Source: Stenotrophomonas sp. MMGLT7 | Lineage (GTDB): Bacteria; Pseudomonadota; Gammaproteobacteria; Xanthomonadales; Xanthomonadaceae | Direction: 5' to 3' | Length of the DNA: 64,000 nt | Assembly: GCF_021168555.1 (NCBI RefSeq) | Contig: NZ_JAJOZS010000004.1 | Span: forward strand, 186,001-250,000 | In this document: positions 48,887-58,490 of the stretch, in pieces | How the letters are laid out: every line of letters begins with the position of its first letter | Numbering within the stretch: position 1 is the stretch's first letter | Position numbers and translations under genes: made by a program | Notes under the pieces: model-generated | Told to the model about the DNA's origin: nothing | Databases searched by the model: none | Seen by the model: the letters and a program-made list of their open reading frames with translations, nothing else

Positions 48887-50017
48887 TCAAGCCTCCTTTT
48901 CCAACAGCGCCGCCGCGGCCGCGTTTAGAATCTTGCCGTCATGCGACAGCAGCGTGCCTGCCACCACCTCGTCGGTCAGGTCCGGCGCCAGCGCCCCGTC
49001 CTTGACGATCAGTCCGAGCAGGTTGAACAGGTTCTTGGCGTACAGCTCGCTGGCGTGCTGCGCCAGTCGCGACGGTACGTTGAACGGTGCGATGATCAGT
49101 GCCGGGCCGATGGCGACGTCCTTGCCCGGCTCGGCGCCCTCGCAGTTGCAGCCGCTGTCGGCCGCCAGGTCGACGATCACCGAGCCGGACTTCATGCCCT
49201 CGATCTGCGCGCGGCTGACCAGTTGCGGCGCCTTGCGCCCGGGGACGTTGGCGGTGGTGATGATCAGGTCGGCCTTCTGGATGTGGCGGGTCAGCACCTC
49301 GGCGGCCTTGGCCTGCTCTTCCGGCGTGAGTTCGCGGGCGTAGCCGCCCTGGCCGGTGGCGTCGATGCCGGTGTCGACGAACTTGGCGCCGACCGATTGC
49401 GCCTGCTCGCGCGTCTCCGGACGCACGTCGTAGCCCTCGGTGACCGCGCCCAGGCGCTTGGCGGTGGCCAGCGCCTGCAGGCCGGCCACGCCCAGGCCCA
49501 TCACCAGCACCTGCGCGGCACGCAGCGAGCCGACCGCGGTGGTCATCATCGGCAGGATCCGCGGCAGGTGCACCGCGCCCAGCAACGGCGCGTAATAACC
49601 CGCCAGTGCGGCCTGGCTGGACAGTGCGTCCATTGCCTGCGCACGGCTGATGCGCGGCACCGTCTCCATCGCGAAGCAGGAGATCTTCTTCTCGCGCAGC
49701 ACCGGCAGCAGTGCCGGGACCTTCTGCGGATAGACGAAACTGGCGAGCCACGCGCCCGGTTTCATTGCCGCCACCACTTCCGGGGACGGCGGTTGCACGG
49801 CGAACACGACATCGGCCGCGGCCACCAGCGACTTGGCATCGTCCTGGAACTGGACGTCCTTGTAATCGGAGTCTCGGAAGCGTGCGGCCACGCCGGCACC
49901 GCGTTCCATCACCACCTCCGCACCCAGCTTGGCGAACCGCGCCAGCTGCGAAGGCACCATCGCAACGCGGCACTCGTCCGCTTGCGTTTCCTTAAGTACT
50001 GCAATTTTGAAGGCCAT
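48887..50017 (-). CDS. pntAa: NAD(P) transhydrogenase subunit alpha part 1
   Basis: Soluble NAD(H)-binding domain I of the transhydrogenase, 376 residues. It resembles alanine dehydrogenase: KETQADECRVAMVPSQL, the Rossmann glycine loop VMGLGVAGLQALATAKRLGA, EGYDVRPETREQAQS, and the mobile-loop region with GGYARELTPEEQ. The ATG at 50017 is preferred to one four codons upstream because GGAG lies six bases before it. A perfect FNR-type site lies upstream, so the operon is probably induced when oxygen is low. Confidence 0.95.
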   Translation of the reverse strand: MAFKIAVLKETQADECRVAMVPSQLARFAKLGAEVVMERGAGVAARFRDSDYKDVQFQDDAKSLVAAADVVFAVQPPSPEVVAAMKPGAWLASFVYPQKVPALLPVLREKKISCFAMETVPRISRAQAMDALSSQAALAGYYAPLLGAVHLPRILPMMTTAVGSLRAAQVLVMGLGVAGLQALATAKRLGAVTEGYDVRPETREQAQSVGAKFVDTGIDATGQGGYARELTPEEQAKAAEVLTRHIQKADLIITTANVPGRKAPQLVSRAQIEGMKSGSVIVDLAADSGCNCEGAEPGKDVAIGPALIIAPFNVPSRLAQHASELYAKNLFNLLGLIVKDGALAPDLTDEVVAGTLLSHDGKILNAAAAALLEKEA

Positions 50018-50045
50018 AAACAACTCCATGGGGAGTGACGGGGCG

Positions 50046-50088
50046 AGTATGCGACCGGGCAATTGACAAGGGTATTGATGGAGATCAA
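50046..50088 (-). promoter_or_regulatory. FNR/Anr box and -10 upstream of pntAa
   Basis: TTGATGGAGATCAA (50075-50088) is a perfect TTGAT-N4-ATCAA palindrome. With its centre at -41.5, the start site would be near 50040; the minus-strand -10 candidate CATACT (50051-50046) falls exactly where a class II FNR-dependent promoter needs it, and the leader of about 23 nt contains the GGAG site. Confidence 0.65.
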
Positions 50089-50174
50089 ATTGCCCCGGAT
50101 ACAAACGCACGATCAGAACGGCGGTGACGAACGCGTCGACGCCGGCATGTACTTTGGTGCCTGCAGTGGAACTT

Positions 50175-51281
50175 TCAGTACCCGTGTACGGGACGGTATT
50201 CCCTCACTGCCATCACTAGCCCCAGGCTGGCCAGCAGCGATACCGCCGAGGTGCCACCATAGCTGATCAGCGGCATCGGCACCCCTACCACCGGCAACAA
50301 TCCCGAAATCATGCCGCCGTTGACCAGCACGTAGACGAAGAACGCCAGGCCGGTGGCGCCGGCCAGCAGCCTCGAATAGGTATCGCGCGACTGCGCGGCG
50401 ATCCACAGGCAGCGCGCGATCACCACCAGGTACAGCGCCAGCACCGTGGCCACGCCGATCCAGCCGAATTCCTCGCTCAACACCGAGAAGGCGAAGTCGG
50501 TGGTCTGCTCGGGGATGAAGTTCAGGTGCGACTGCGAGCCCAGGCCCCAGCCCTTGCCGTCGAAACCGCCCGAGCCGATCGCGATCTTGGACTGGATGAT
50601 GTTCCAGCCCGCGCCCAGCGCATCGCTCTCCGGGTCCAGGAACATCAGGATGCGGTCCTTCTGGTAGGGCTTGAGCAGCCAGAACCAGGCCACCGGCGCG
50701 ACCGCCGCCACGCCCGCCACCGCCACCCCGACCCACCACCACGGCAGCCCGGCCAGCAACAGCACGAACACGCCGCTGGCGGCGATCAGCACGCCGGTGC
50801 CGAAGTCCGGCTGCAGCATGATCAGCGTGGTCGGCACGCCGATGATCACCGCCGTCGCCAGCACCGCGGGAATGCGCGGCGGCAGCGGCACCCGGTGCAG
50901 GTACCAGGCCGCCATCATCGGCAGGCTGATCTTCAGCAGCTCGGCCGGCTGCAGGTAGAACACCTTCAGGTCCAGCCACTGCCGCCCGTACTTGCCGGTG
51001 CCGAGCACGAACACCGCCAGCAGGGGCAGCATCGACAGGCCGTAGATCAGCGGCGTCCACGCGCGCAGGCGCGGCACCGGCACCCGCGACAGCAGCCACA
51101 TCGCCGCCAGGCCCACCGCGAAGCGGCTGCCCTGCGCGATCACCAGGCCGTCGCCGCCGGCGCTGCGCATCACCGCCAGGCCGACCGACATCAGCGCCAG
51201 CAGCGCCAGCAGCAGCGGCCAGTCCAGCGTGCGCGTGGCGCGATGGCCGATATCGCCCAGCCAGCGCAGGAAATCGCTCAT
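50175..51281 (-). CDS. rodA: Peptidoglycan glycosyltransferase RodA
   Basis: SEDS polymerase of the elongation complex, 368 residues with about ten membrane segments. Signatures include YGRQWLDLKVFYLQPAELLK, LQPDFGTGVLIA, PEQTTDFAFSVLSEEFGWIG and PMPLISYGGTSAV. The ATG at 51281 overlaps the mrdA stop by 4 bp. It is the last gene of the mreBCD-mrdA-rodA cluster. Confidence 0.97.
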   Translation of the reverse strand: MSDFLRWLGDIGHRATRTLDWPLLLALLALMSVGLAVMRSAGGDGLVIAQGSRFAVGLAAMWLLSRVPVPRLRAWTPLIYGLSMLPLLAVFVLGTGKYGRQWLDLKVFYLQPAELLKISLPMMAAWYLHRVPLPPRIPAVLATAVIIGVPTTLIMLQPDFGTGVLIAASGVFVLLLAGLPWWWVGVAVAGVAAVAPVAWFWLLKPYQKDRILMFLDPESDALGAGWNIIQSKIAIGSGGFDGKGWGLGSQSHLNFIPEQTTDFAFSVLSEEFGWIGVATVLALYLVVIARCLWIAAQSRDTYSRLLAGATGLAFFVYVLVNGGMISGLLPVVGVPMPLISYGGTSAVSLLASLGLVMAVREYRPVHGY

Positions 51282-53341
51282 TGTCCGTGCTCCGGGATCT
51301 CGGACGGCACGTCCGGCGGCGGCGGCGGAAGCGGCGACGCAGCGGCGGCCGGCTCGATCACGGCGGCGCCGATCTGCACCGGCAGCGTGCCCAGCTCCAG
51401 CGCGGCCTGGTCGCCGGCCTGGCGCAGCTGCGGGTTCTCGGCCACGAACGGATGCGCGCCCAGGGCGGTGGCACCCAGCTCGCTGTCCAGCGGCTGCAGG
51501 CCGTCGGGCATGCGGCCCAGCAGCCAGGCATCGAAGATCTTGCGGCCGATCGGCGCGGCGGTGCTGCCGCCGTAGCCGCCGCCCTCCACCGCCACCGCCA
51601 CCACGATGGTGGGGTTCTCCGCCGGCGCGAAGCCGACGAACAGCGAGCGGTGGCGCAGGTGCATCGGCAGGCTCAGCGGGTTGACCGCGGCGGTGCCGCG
51701 GCGGCTGGTGACCTGGGCGGTGCCGGTCTTGCCGGCCATGGTGTACGGCGCCCCGGCGGCCACGCGCGCGCCGCTGCCGCCGGGCTGCATGGTCGCCATC
51801 ATGCCCTCGCGCACCGCGCGCAGGTGCTCCGGGTCCGGGCTGATCGGCTTGCCCGGCGGCTGCGGCAGCGGCTGCCAGTCGCTGTCGAAGCCGGTGCGCT
51901 GTTCCACCGCCAGGTGCGGCCGCCGCAGCTGGCCGTCGGCGATCCCCGCCACCGCGCGCACCAGTTGCAGCGGCGTCACCTTCCAGTCGCCCTGGCCGAT
52001 GCTGGCGTTGACGGTGTCGCCGGGATACCAGCGCTCCTTGCGCGCCTTGTACTTGGCCTGCGGCGAGGGCAGGATGCCGCCGATCTCGCCGACCAGGTCG
52101 ATGCCGGTGGGCTGGCCCAGGCCGTAGCTGCCCAGGTACTGGTCGAAGCGCTCGATGCCCAGGTCCAGCGCCAGCCGGTAGTAGTAGGTGTTGACCGACT
52201 GGGCGATGGACTTGCGCAGGTCGGTCCAGCCGTGGCCGCCGCGGTTGGCGTCGCCCCAGCCGCGGCTCACTCCCGGCAGGTAGAACATGCCGGTGGACAG
52301 CACCCTGTCCTCGGGCCGGCGCACGCCGCTGTCCAGCCCGGCCAGCGCGATCATCGGCTTGATGGTCGAGCCAGGCGCCACCCCGCCGAGCACCAGGCGG
52401 TTGAACTGCGGCCGCGAGGGGTTGTCGTTGAGCGCCTTGAAATCGGCATGGGAGATGCCGTTGACGAACAGGTTGGGGTCGTAGCTGGGCAGGCTGACCA
52501 TGGCCAGGATCTCGCCGCTGCGCGGATCCATGGCCACCGCCGCGCCCTCGAAGCGGCCGAACGCGGCCACCATCGCCCGCTGCAGGTCGGCGTCGATCGA
52601 CAGCCGCAGGTCGGCGCCGGACTGCGCCTGCACCCGGCCGACGGTGCGGATCGCCCTGCCCTGCACGTTGGTCTCCACCTGCTCGTAGCCGACCTTGCCG
52701 CGCAGCTGCTGCTCGTAGTAGCGCTCCAGCCCGGACTTGCCGATATGGGTCAGCGCGGCATTGCCCTCGCCCAGCGTCTCCAGGTCCTTCTCGTCGATGC
52801 GGCCGACGTAGCCGATGATGTGCGCGAACAGCTCGCCGTAGGGATAGCGGCGGGTGAGGTAGGGCTCCAGCTCCACGCCCGGGAAGCGCCAGCGGTCCAC
52901 CGCGAAGCGCGCCATCTCCTCGTCGCTCACGCGCAGCTTCAGCGTCACCGGCAGGAATCCGCGGCGCGCCTTGCGCTCGCGGTTGAAGCGCTCGATGTCC
53001 TCCGGGCTCAGCGCGACCACCTTGCCCAGCCCGGCCAGCAGCGCGTCCATGTCGGCGACCTTGTCCGGGGTGACGTCCAGGCGGAACGCCGGCACGTTCT
53101 CGGCCAGCAGGCGGCCGTTGCGGTCGTAGATCATGCCGCGCCCGGGCACCACCGGCTTGGGCTTGATGCGGTTGGCCTCCGAGCGGGTGGCGTAGATGTC
53201 GTGGTCGAGCACCTGCAGCTTGAAGTACCAGCCGCCCAGGCCCAGCAGCGCCAGCAGCACGACGGCGAAGCCGAGCGCGGCGCGGCGGCGGAACTGCTCG
53301 GCCTCGGCGTGCGGGTTCTTGACCTGGCGGCTGGACATCAT
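51278..53341 (-). CDS. mrdA: Elongation-specific transpeptidase PBP2
   Basis: Class B PBP that cross-links side-wall peptidoglycan with RodA. The 687-residue product has one membrane helix (about 21-42), a pedestal domain starting NRIKPKPVVPGRGMIYDRNG, and a transpeptidase domain with STIK (Ser325), SVNTYYY and KTGTAQVTS. The C-terminal ~50 residues are Pro-rich. The start has two adjacent ATG codons (53341, 53338). It lies 9 bp after mreD. Confidence 0.96.
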   Translation of the reverse strand: MMSSRQVKNPHAEAEQFRRRAALGFAVVLLALLGLGGWYFKLQVLDHDIYATRSEANRIKPKPVVPGRGMIYDRNGRLLAENVPAFRLDVTPDKVADMDALLAGLGKVVALSPEDIERFNRERKARRGFLPVTLKLRVSDEEMARFAVDRWRFPGVELEPYLTRRYPYGELFAHIIGYVGRIDEKDLETLGEGNAALTHIGKSGLERYYEQQLRGKVGYEQVETNVQGRAIRTVGRVQAQSGADLRLSIDADLQRAMVAAFGRFEGAAVAMDPRSGEILAMVSLPSYDPNLFVNGISHADFKALNDNPSRPQFNRLVLGGVAPGSTIKPMIALAGLDSGVRRPEDRVLSTGMFYLPGVSRGWGDANRGGHGWTDLRKSIAQSVNTYYYRLALDLGIERFDQYLGSYGLGQPTGIDLVGEIGGILPSPQAKYKARKERWYPGDTVNASIGQGDWKVTPLQLVRAVAGIADGQLRRPHLAVEQRTGFDSDWQPLPQPPGKPISPDPEHLRAVREGMMATMQPGGSGARVAAGAPYTMAGKTGTAQVTSRRGTAAVNPLSLPMHLRHRSLFVGFAPAENPTIVVAVAVEGGGYGGSTAAPIGRKIFDAWLLGRMPDGLQPLDSELGATALGAHPFVAENPQLRQAGDQAALELGTLPVQIGAAVIEPAAAASPLPPPPPDVPSEIPEHGQ

Positions 53342-53350
53342 GGCCCCGGC

Positions 53351-53836
53351 CTACTTGCCGCGCCTGCCCAGCCGCAGCGCGTCGAGCACCACGAACAGCG
53401 GCGCCCACAGCAGCGCGCCCAGCAGCGGCGCCCACCAGTACAGCCACGGCAGCGTCGGCTCGCCCATGGCCAGGTGCGCGGCGGTGGCGACGATGCGGTC
53501 GTTGACCAGCAGCCCGCCGATCGCCAGCGCCTGCTGCGACAGCGGGAAGAAGCGGATGCGGGCGCGGAAGCGCTGCAGGATGAAGGCCATGATCACCAGC
53601 CGCAGCGGCTGCTCGCCGAGCAGGCCGCCGTACAGCAGGTCGGCGACCACGCCGACCGCGAAGGCAAAGCCCAGGCCGACCTTCTCCGGGGTCTCGATCA
53701 CCCAGTAGGCCACCACCAGCGCCAGCCAGTAAGGCCGCAGCGGCTGCAGCCAGCCGGGCAGCGGCAGCAGGCCCAGCAGCAGCGCCAGCAGTACGCTGAC
53801 CGGGAGCACCCAGGTCTTGCTGCGCGGGCGGCTCAC
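53351..53836 (-). CDS. mreD: Rod shape-determining protein MreD
   Basis: Small inner-membrane protein of the elongasome, 161 residues with five to six hydrophobic segments. Recognisable blocks are RPYWLALVVAYWVIETPEKV and GVVADLLYGGLLGEQPLRL. The start is a GTG at 53836 in a GTGA overlap with the mreC stop, so it is probably translationally coupled. Confidence 0.92.
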   Translation of the reverse strand: MSRPRSKTWVLPVSVLLALLLGLLPLPGWLQPLRPYWLALVVAYWVIETPEKVGLGFAFAVGVVADLLYGGLLGEQPLRLVIMAFILQRFRARIRFFPLSQQALAIGGLLVNDRIVATAAHLAMGEPTLPWLYWWAPLLGALLWAPLFVVLDALRLGRRGK

Positions 53837-54840
53837 GGGCCCGTCTCCTGCGGAGCCGGGCGGGAATCGGGAGAGGCAGGCGCGTTTCCCGGCACGGGCG
53901 GCACGGCTTCGCTCTTGCCGTTTTCCGCATCCCGCGCCGGCTCCACAGGTGCCGCGCCTTCGCTTTTGCCCACTGCCGATTCCCGACTCCCGATTCCCGC
54001 TGCGGCAGCCGGCGCCTGCCGCAGCAGCAGCACGTCGCGGCCGCGATCGAGCTGGGCCGCCGGGGTCAGGTCGCCGACCAGGAAGGCATGGGTGTCGTCG
54101 GGCCGCAGCGCGGCGATGGTGCCGACCGGGAAGCCGGCCGGGAAGCGCCCGCCCAGGCCGGAGGTGACGATCTCGTCGCCGACCTGCACGCCGGCACTGA
54201 GCGGGACGTCGCGCAGTTCCAGGCGGTCGCCGCGGCCGTAGACGATCAGGCGCACGCCGGTGCGCGCCACCGTCACCGGCACCGCGTGGTCGGGGTCGGT
54301 CAGCAGCAGCACGGTCGAGTGCATCGGCGTGGTCGCGATCACCTGGCCCATCAGCCCGCCGGCGTCGATCACCGCCTGCCCCACCTGCACGCCCTCGCGG
54401 CTGCCGGCGTCGAGCACCAGCCGCCGCCGGGTCGGGTCCAGGTCGATGTCGAGGATCGGCGCCAGCTGCACGTCCAGGCCGCTGCGCTCGGCCACGTTGA
54501 GCAGCTCGCGCAGCTGGGCGTTGTCCAGCGCGGCGGTCTGCAGCCGGGTCAGCCGCGCGTTGGCCACCAGCAGCTGGTTGCGCAGATCGCGGTTCTCCTC
54601 CACCAATTGCGCATGGGTGGCGGCATTGTCCTTGACCTGCACGCCGATGCGCCCGGGCAGCCCGGCCAGCGCCCACACCGGCTGCACCAGCAGATTGGCC
54701 TGCCCGCGCAGCCGCGCCAGCCAGTCCGCCTGCGCATCGAGCACGATCAGGGCGATCGCCAGCGCCAGATAGGCCAGCAGCCGCAGGGGGCCGGCGGCTT
54801 CACTCGGACGGACGGCAGCGGAGGGACCGTAGGACGGCAC
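53833..54840 (-). CDS. mreC: Rod shape-determining protein MreC with repeat-derived C-terminal tail
   Basis: Bitopic scaffold protein linking MreB to PBP2. The 335-residue product has one membrane helix (about 19-37), a coiled coil (about 70-110, LVEENRDLRNQLLVANARLT) and the two beta domains (APILDIDLDPTRRRLVLDAG, IVYGRGDRLELRDVPLSAGV, VTSGLGGRFPAGFPVG). The last ~54 residues (from about 282, GIGSRESAVGKSEG) are Ala/Pro/Glu-rich and overlap a GGGATTC-type inverted-repeat element. The frame still ends in the GTGA overlap with mreD. Confidence 0.94.
   Translation of the reverse strand: MPSYGPSAAVRPSEAAGPLRLLAYLALAIALIVLDAQADWLARLRGQANLLVQPVWALAGLPGRIGVQVKDNAATHAQLVEENRDLRNQLLVANARLTRLQTAALDNAQLRELLNVAERSGLDVQLAPILDIDLDPTRRRLVLDAGSREGVQVGQAVIDAGGLMGQVIATTPMHSTVLLLTDPDHAVPVTVARTGVRLIVYGRGDRLELRDVPLSAGVQVGDEIVTSGLGGRFPAGFPVGTIAALRPDDTHAFLVGDLTPAAQLDRGRDVLLLRQAPAAAAGIGSRESAVGKSEGAAPVEPARDAENGKSEAVPPVPGNAPASPDSRPAPQETGP
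53861..54000. repeat. GGGATTG-type hairpin repeat element, diverged copy 6 (inside the mreC 3' end)
   Basis: CGGGAATCGGGAG (53861-53873) is a perfect inverse of CTCCCGATTCCCG (53987-53999); the right arm has a further TTCCCGACTCC unit and is preceded by CGCTTTTGCCC. The layout matches the other copies, but the sequence is more diverged. Confidence 0.7.
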
Positions 54841-55007
54841 GGGTTAAGGCCGGGAGTGGGAAATGGAGAAAAGGGAATAGGAAGGCAGAAGCATGCTCCG
54901 TTTCGACCATGCGGGGGCAAGCTCGGCGTTTCTGGCAGGAACCGGGAGGTGCCATCGACTGGAAAGGAGCCACCCCATTCTCCGTCCCCGGTTCCCCATC
55001 CCCAGCC

Positions 55008-56126
<1,119 letters not shown>

Positions 56127-56128
56127 CT

Positions 56129-56157
56129 AGCCTAGCAACCCACCCGGGTGCGGGCAA
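56129..56157 (-). promoter_or_regulatory. Candidate mreB promoter
   Basis: On the minus strand TTGCCC (56157-56152) and TAGGCT (56134-56129) are 17 bp apart, giving a leader of about 68 nt before mreB. The rest of the 285-bp divergent gap shows no feature. Confidence 0.5.
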
Positions 56158-56339
56158 GGAAAATTCTTGTAAAAACGCGGCCTGCGGCCCCTGGCGGCCG
56201 GGTCCGGACGCGCCGGCATGCGTCCGCTTCTGGCCCTTGCCGGCCGCAGCCGTTAACCTTTGCGCCGCGACGCGCCAGCCGCCGCCCCGCGTGTCCTTTC
56301 GCCACCGCCGGGAAAACCCCCTCGCACAGGCCCTACCCG

Positions 56340-57272
56340 ATGTCCGCTTTGATCTGTGGTTCCCTTGCCTACGACACCATCATGGTGTTCCCGGACCAGT
56401 TCAAGAACCACATCCTGCCGGACAAGGTGCACATCCTGAACGTCTCGTTCCTGGTGCCGCGCATGCGCCGCGAGTTCGGCGGCTGCGCCGGCAACATCTC
56501 CTACAACCTGCACCTGCTGGGCGGCAGACCCATCCCGATGGGCACCGTGGGCCAGGATTTCGGCCCCTACCGCGAGTACTTCGAGGGCCTGGGCATCGAC
56601 CTGTCGCGGGTCAAGGTGATCGACGAGCTGTTCACCCCGCAGGCGTTCATCACCACCGACCACGACAACAACCAGATCACCGCCTTCCACCCGGGGGCGA
56701 TGATGCGCAGCTACGAGAACCACGTGAAGGACGTGCCGGGCGTGACCCTGGGCCTGGTCGGCCCGGACGGGCGCGAGGGCATGATCCAGAACGCGGCCGA
56801 ATTCTTCGAGGCCGGGGTGCCCTTCATCTTCGATCCCGGCCAGGCGATGCCGCTGTTCAACGGCCCGGAGCTGCGCGAGTTCATCGAGCAGGCCGACTAC
56901 GTGGTGGTCAACGACTACGAGTCCAACCTGCTGCAGCAGCGCACCGGCTGGGACGAGCACGAGATCGTGCAGCGGGTGAAGGCCTACATCACCACCCAGG
57001 GGCCGAAGGGCGCGGTGATCCATACCCCGGAGAAGTCGTACTCGATCCCGCCGGCGCACGAGCGCCGCGTGGTCGACCCCACCGGCTGCGGCGACGCCTT
57101 CCGCGCAGGGCTGATCTATGGCATCGAGAACGGCTACGACTGGCTGACCATCGGCCGCATGGGCAACCTGATGGGGGCGCTGAAGGTCGAGCACCCGGGA
57201 ACGCAGACCCAGCGTTTCGACTTCGCCGAGTTCAACGAGCAGTTCAAGCAGCAGTTCGGCTATTCGCTGTAG
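56340..57272 (+). CDS. PfkB-family carbohydrate/adenosine kinase
   Basis: A 310-residue ribokinase-fold kinase. The N-terminal substrate region is LICGSLAYDTIMVFPDQFKN and FGGCAGNISYNLHLLGGRPI; the C-terminal signature DPTGCGDAFRAGLIYGIENG carries the catalytic Asp and anion hole. The HILPDKVHILNVSF and AGNISYNL blocks are characteristic of the bacterial adenosine-kinase-like branch, but sugar kinases are not excluded. The start at 56340 is chosen at the family N-terminus. It is monocistronic, divergent from mreB. Confidence 0.82.
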   Translation: MSALICGSLAYDTIMVFPDQFKNHILPDKVHILNVSFLVPRMRREFGGCAGNISYNLHLLGGRPIPMGTVGQDFGPYREYFEGLGIDLSRVKVIDELFTPQAFITTDHDNNQITAFHPGAMMRSYENHVKDVPGVTLGLVGPDGREGMIQNAAEFFEAGVPFIFDPGQAMPLFNGPELREFIEQADYVVVNDYESNLLQQRTGWDEHEIVQRVKAYITTQGPKGAVIHTPEKSYSIPPAHERRVVDPTGCGDAFRAGLIYGIENGYDWLTIGRMGNLMGALKVEHPGTQTQRFDFAEFNEQFKQQFGYSL

Positions 57273-57290
57273 CCGCCCGCTCCGCCCCCT

Positions 57291-57358
57291 GTAGGAGCGA
57301 CTTCGGTCGCGATGGGGCTGTACCGGGAAAGCCTCATCGCGACTGAAGTCGCTCCTAC
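57291..57358. repeat. 68-bp palindromic repeat, copy 3
   Basis: The same 68-bp palindrome as at 24266 and 31969, 18 bp after the kinase stop codon, with one arm mismatch (CTTCGGTCGCG). A partial extra half-unit follows. Confidence 0.9.
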
Positions 57359-57408
57359 GTCGTTCCTACAGCGAGAGGCGAACGCTCTGCCGCGGGCAGG
57401 CGATCACC

Positions 57409-58128
57409 TCAGCCCCAGCCGGGCAGCTGCTTGGCGTCCAGGCCGCCGACCTCGAACACCGCCGTCCGGGTACCGCCGGCCTTGACCGGGAACGTGATCT
57501 CCACCGACTCGCTCGCGCGCAGCAGCTTCCACAGCGCCCTGTCGTCGTCGATGAACATGGCGATGGCCTCGTCGGTGTCCGGCCGGTGCGCGGCCAGCGC
57601 CCTCGGCTTGCCGCCGTCGGCGGCGACCTGCACCCTGCAGCCGCGGTAGCAATCGAAGTCGCCGGCCTGCAGCACCAGGTAGCTGTGCCGCTTCCACTGC
57701 GGGTGGTCGCGGAACACCAGGCTCACCGGCTTGGGACCGCTGCCGTCCACGTCCACCCTGTCGCGGGCGTAGATCAGCGCCGAGCGCTGGGTACCGCTCT
57801 TCTCGGCCACCTGCGCGTACTGCCACAGCGACTCCAGCCGGCGCTGCTCGCGGCGCTGCTCGCCCCTGGCCTTGACCTCGGCGTAGCCGGGTTCGATCCG
57901 CTGCGCGGCGGCGGTGCCGGCGTACTGGTCCAGCAGCGCGGCGCCATGGACGCGCGCCTTGTCCCAGTCCTGCGCCTGCACGGCGCTGTCGTACTGGCGG
58001 GCGACGTCGTCGGCCGCCTGCTCGCGCGCCTGCGCCTGCGCGGCGGCCTGGGCCTGGCGCTGGGCCTCGCGGTCGGTGCATGCGGCCAGCGCCAGCGCGC
58101 AGGTCGCGATCAACAGCATGCGTTTCAT
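57409..58128 (-). CDS. Hypothetical lipoprotein
   Basis: A 239-residue predicted lipoprotein: signal peptide MKRMLLIATCALALAACTDR with lipobox LAAC (Cys17), then a Gln/Ala/Arg-rich helical segment (about 20-110, coiled-coil-like) and a C-terminal beta-rich half with a Cys pair (FDCYRGCRV). I recognise no named domain. The start at 58128 is set by the signal peptide. It lies upstream of a repeat unit and shows no operon partner. Confidence 0.65.
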   Translation of the reverse strand: MKRMLLIATCALALAACTDREAQRQAQAAAQAQAREQAADDVARQYDSAVQAQDWDKARVHGAALLDQYAGTAAAQRIEPGYAEVKARGEQRREQRRLESLWQYAQVAEKSGTQRSALIYARDRVDVDGSGPKPVSLVFRDHPQWKRHSYLVLQAGDFDCYRGCRVQVAADGGKPRALAAHRPDTDEAIAMFIDDDRALWKLLRASESVEITFPVKAGGTRTAVFEVGGLDAKQLPGWG

Positions 58129-58266
58129 CCGGGCTCCATCGAAAAGGCACCGCATCGGCGATGTCCGGCCATCGTCCACACCCCGTCGGGGTGATGCAAG
58201 CGGCCAGGAAGGCGGGGCGATGTCCTCGCGAAGCCCCGATGCCAGCTGTTGCTGGATCCCAGGATC

Positions 58267-58387
58267 CCCTTCTCCCGCTTGCGGGGGAAGGTGCCCGAAG
58301 GGCGGATGGGGGCTGCCTGGAGCATGGGAAAGCAAAAGCCCCCCCATCCGGCGCTGCGCGCCACCTTCCCCCGCAAGCGGGAGAAGG
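58267..58387. repeat. Single palindromic repeat unit related to the 33.7-34.6 kb array
   Basis: CCTTCTCCCGCTTGCGGGGG at 58268 and its inverse CCCCGCAAGCGGGAGAAGG at the other end frame GAAGGGCGGATGGGGG and CCATCCGGCGCTGCGCGCCA. It accounts for a third of the 58129-58490 gap; a terminator follows and nothing else is visible. Confidence 0.85.
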
Positions 58388-58437
58388 GAGATTGCCGGCT
58401 CTGCTTGTCCCTACGGGATTCGGAGTAGGACGCACAG

Positions 58438-58469
58438 CATGAAGGCGGGCCAAGGCCCGCCTTCATGCG
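58438..58469 (-). terminator. Hairpin terminator after the M1 aminopeptidase gene
   Basis: A 15-bp perfect stem (GCATGAAGGCGGGCC and its inverse) separated by two bases starts 22 bp after the aminopeptidase stop. There is no T run. Confidence 0.5.
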
Positions 58470-58490
58470 TCCACGCAGCGCCGCAGCGAG

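Noticed and set aside
50175-53930. A 1251-codon minus-strand frame ending in RodA
   Set aside because: Its N-terminal two thirds are a shadow of mrdA; RodA starts at 51281 with normal length.
54841-55007. An eighth GGGATTG element between mreB and mreC
   Set aside because: Runs such as GGGAGTGGGAAATGG and TTCCCCATCCCC hint at a decayed copy, but the arms do not pair well enough to annotate.
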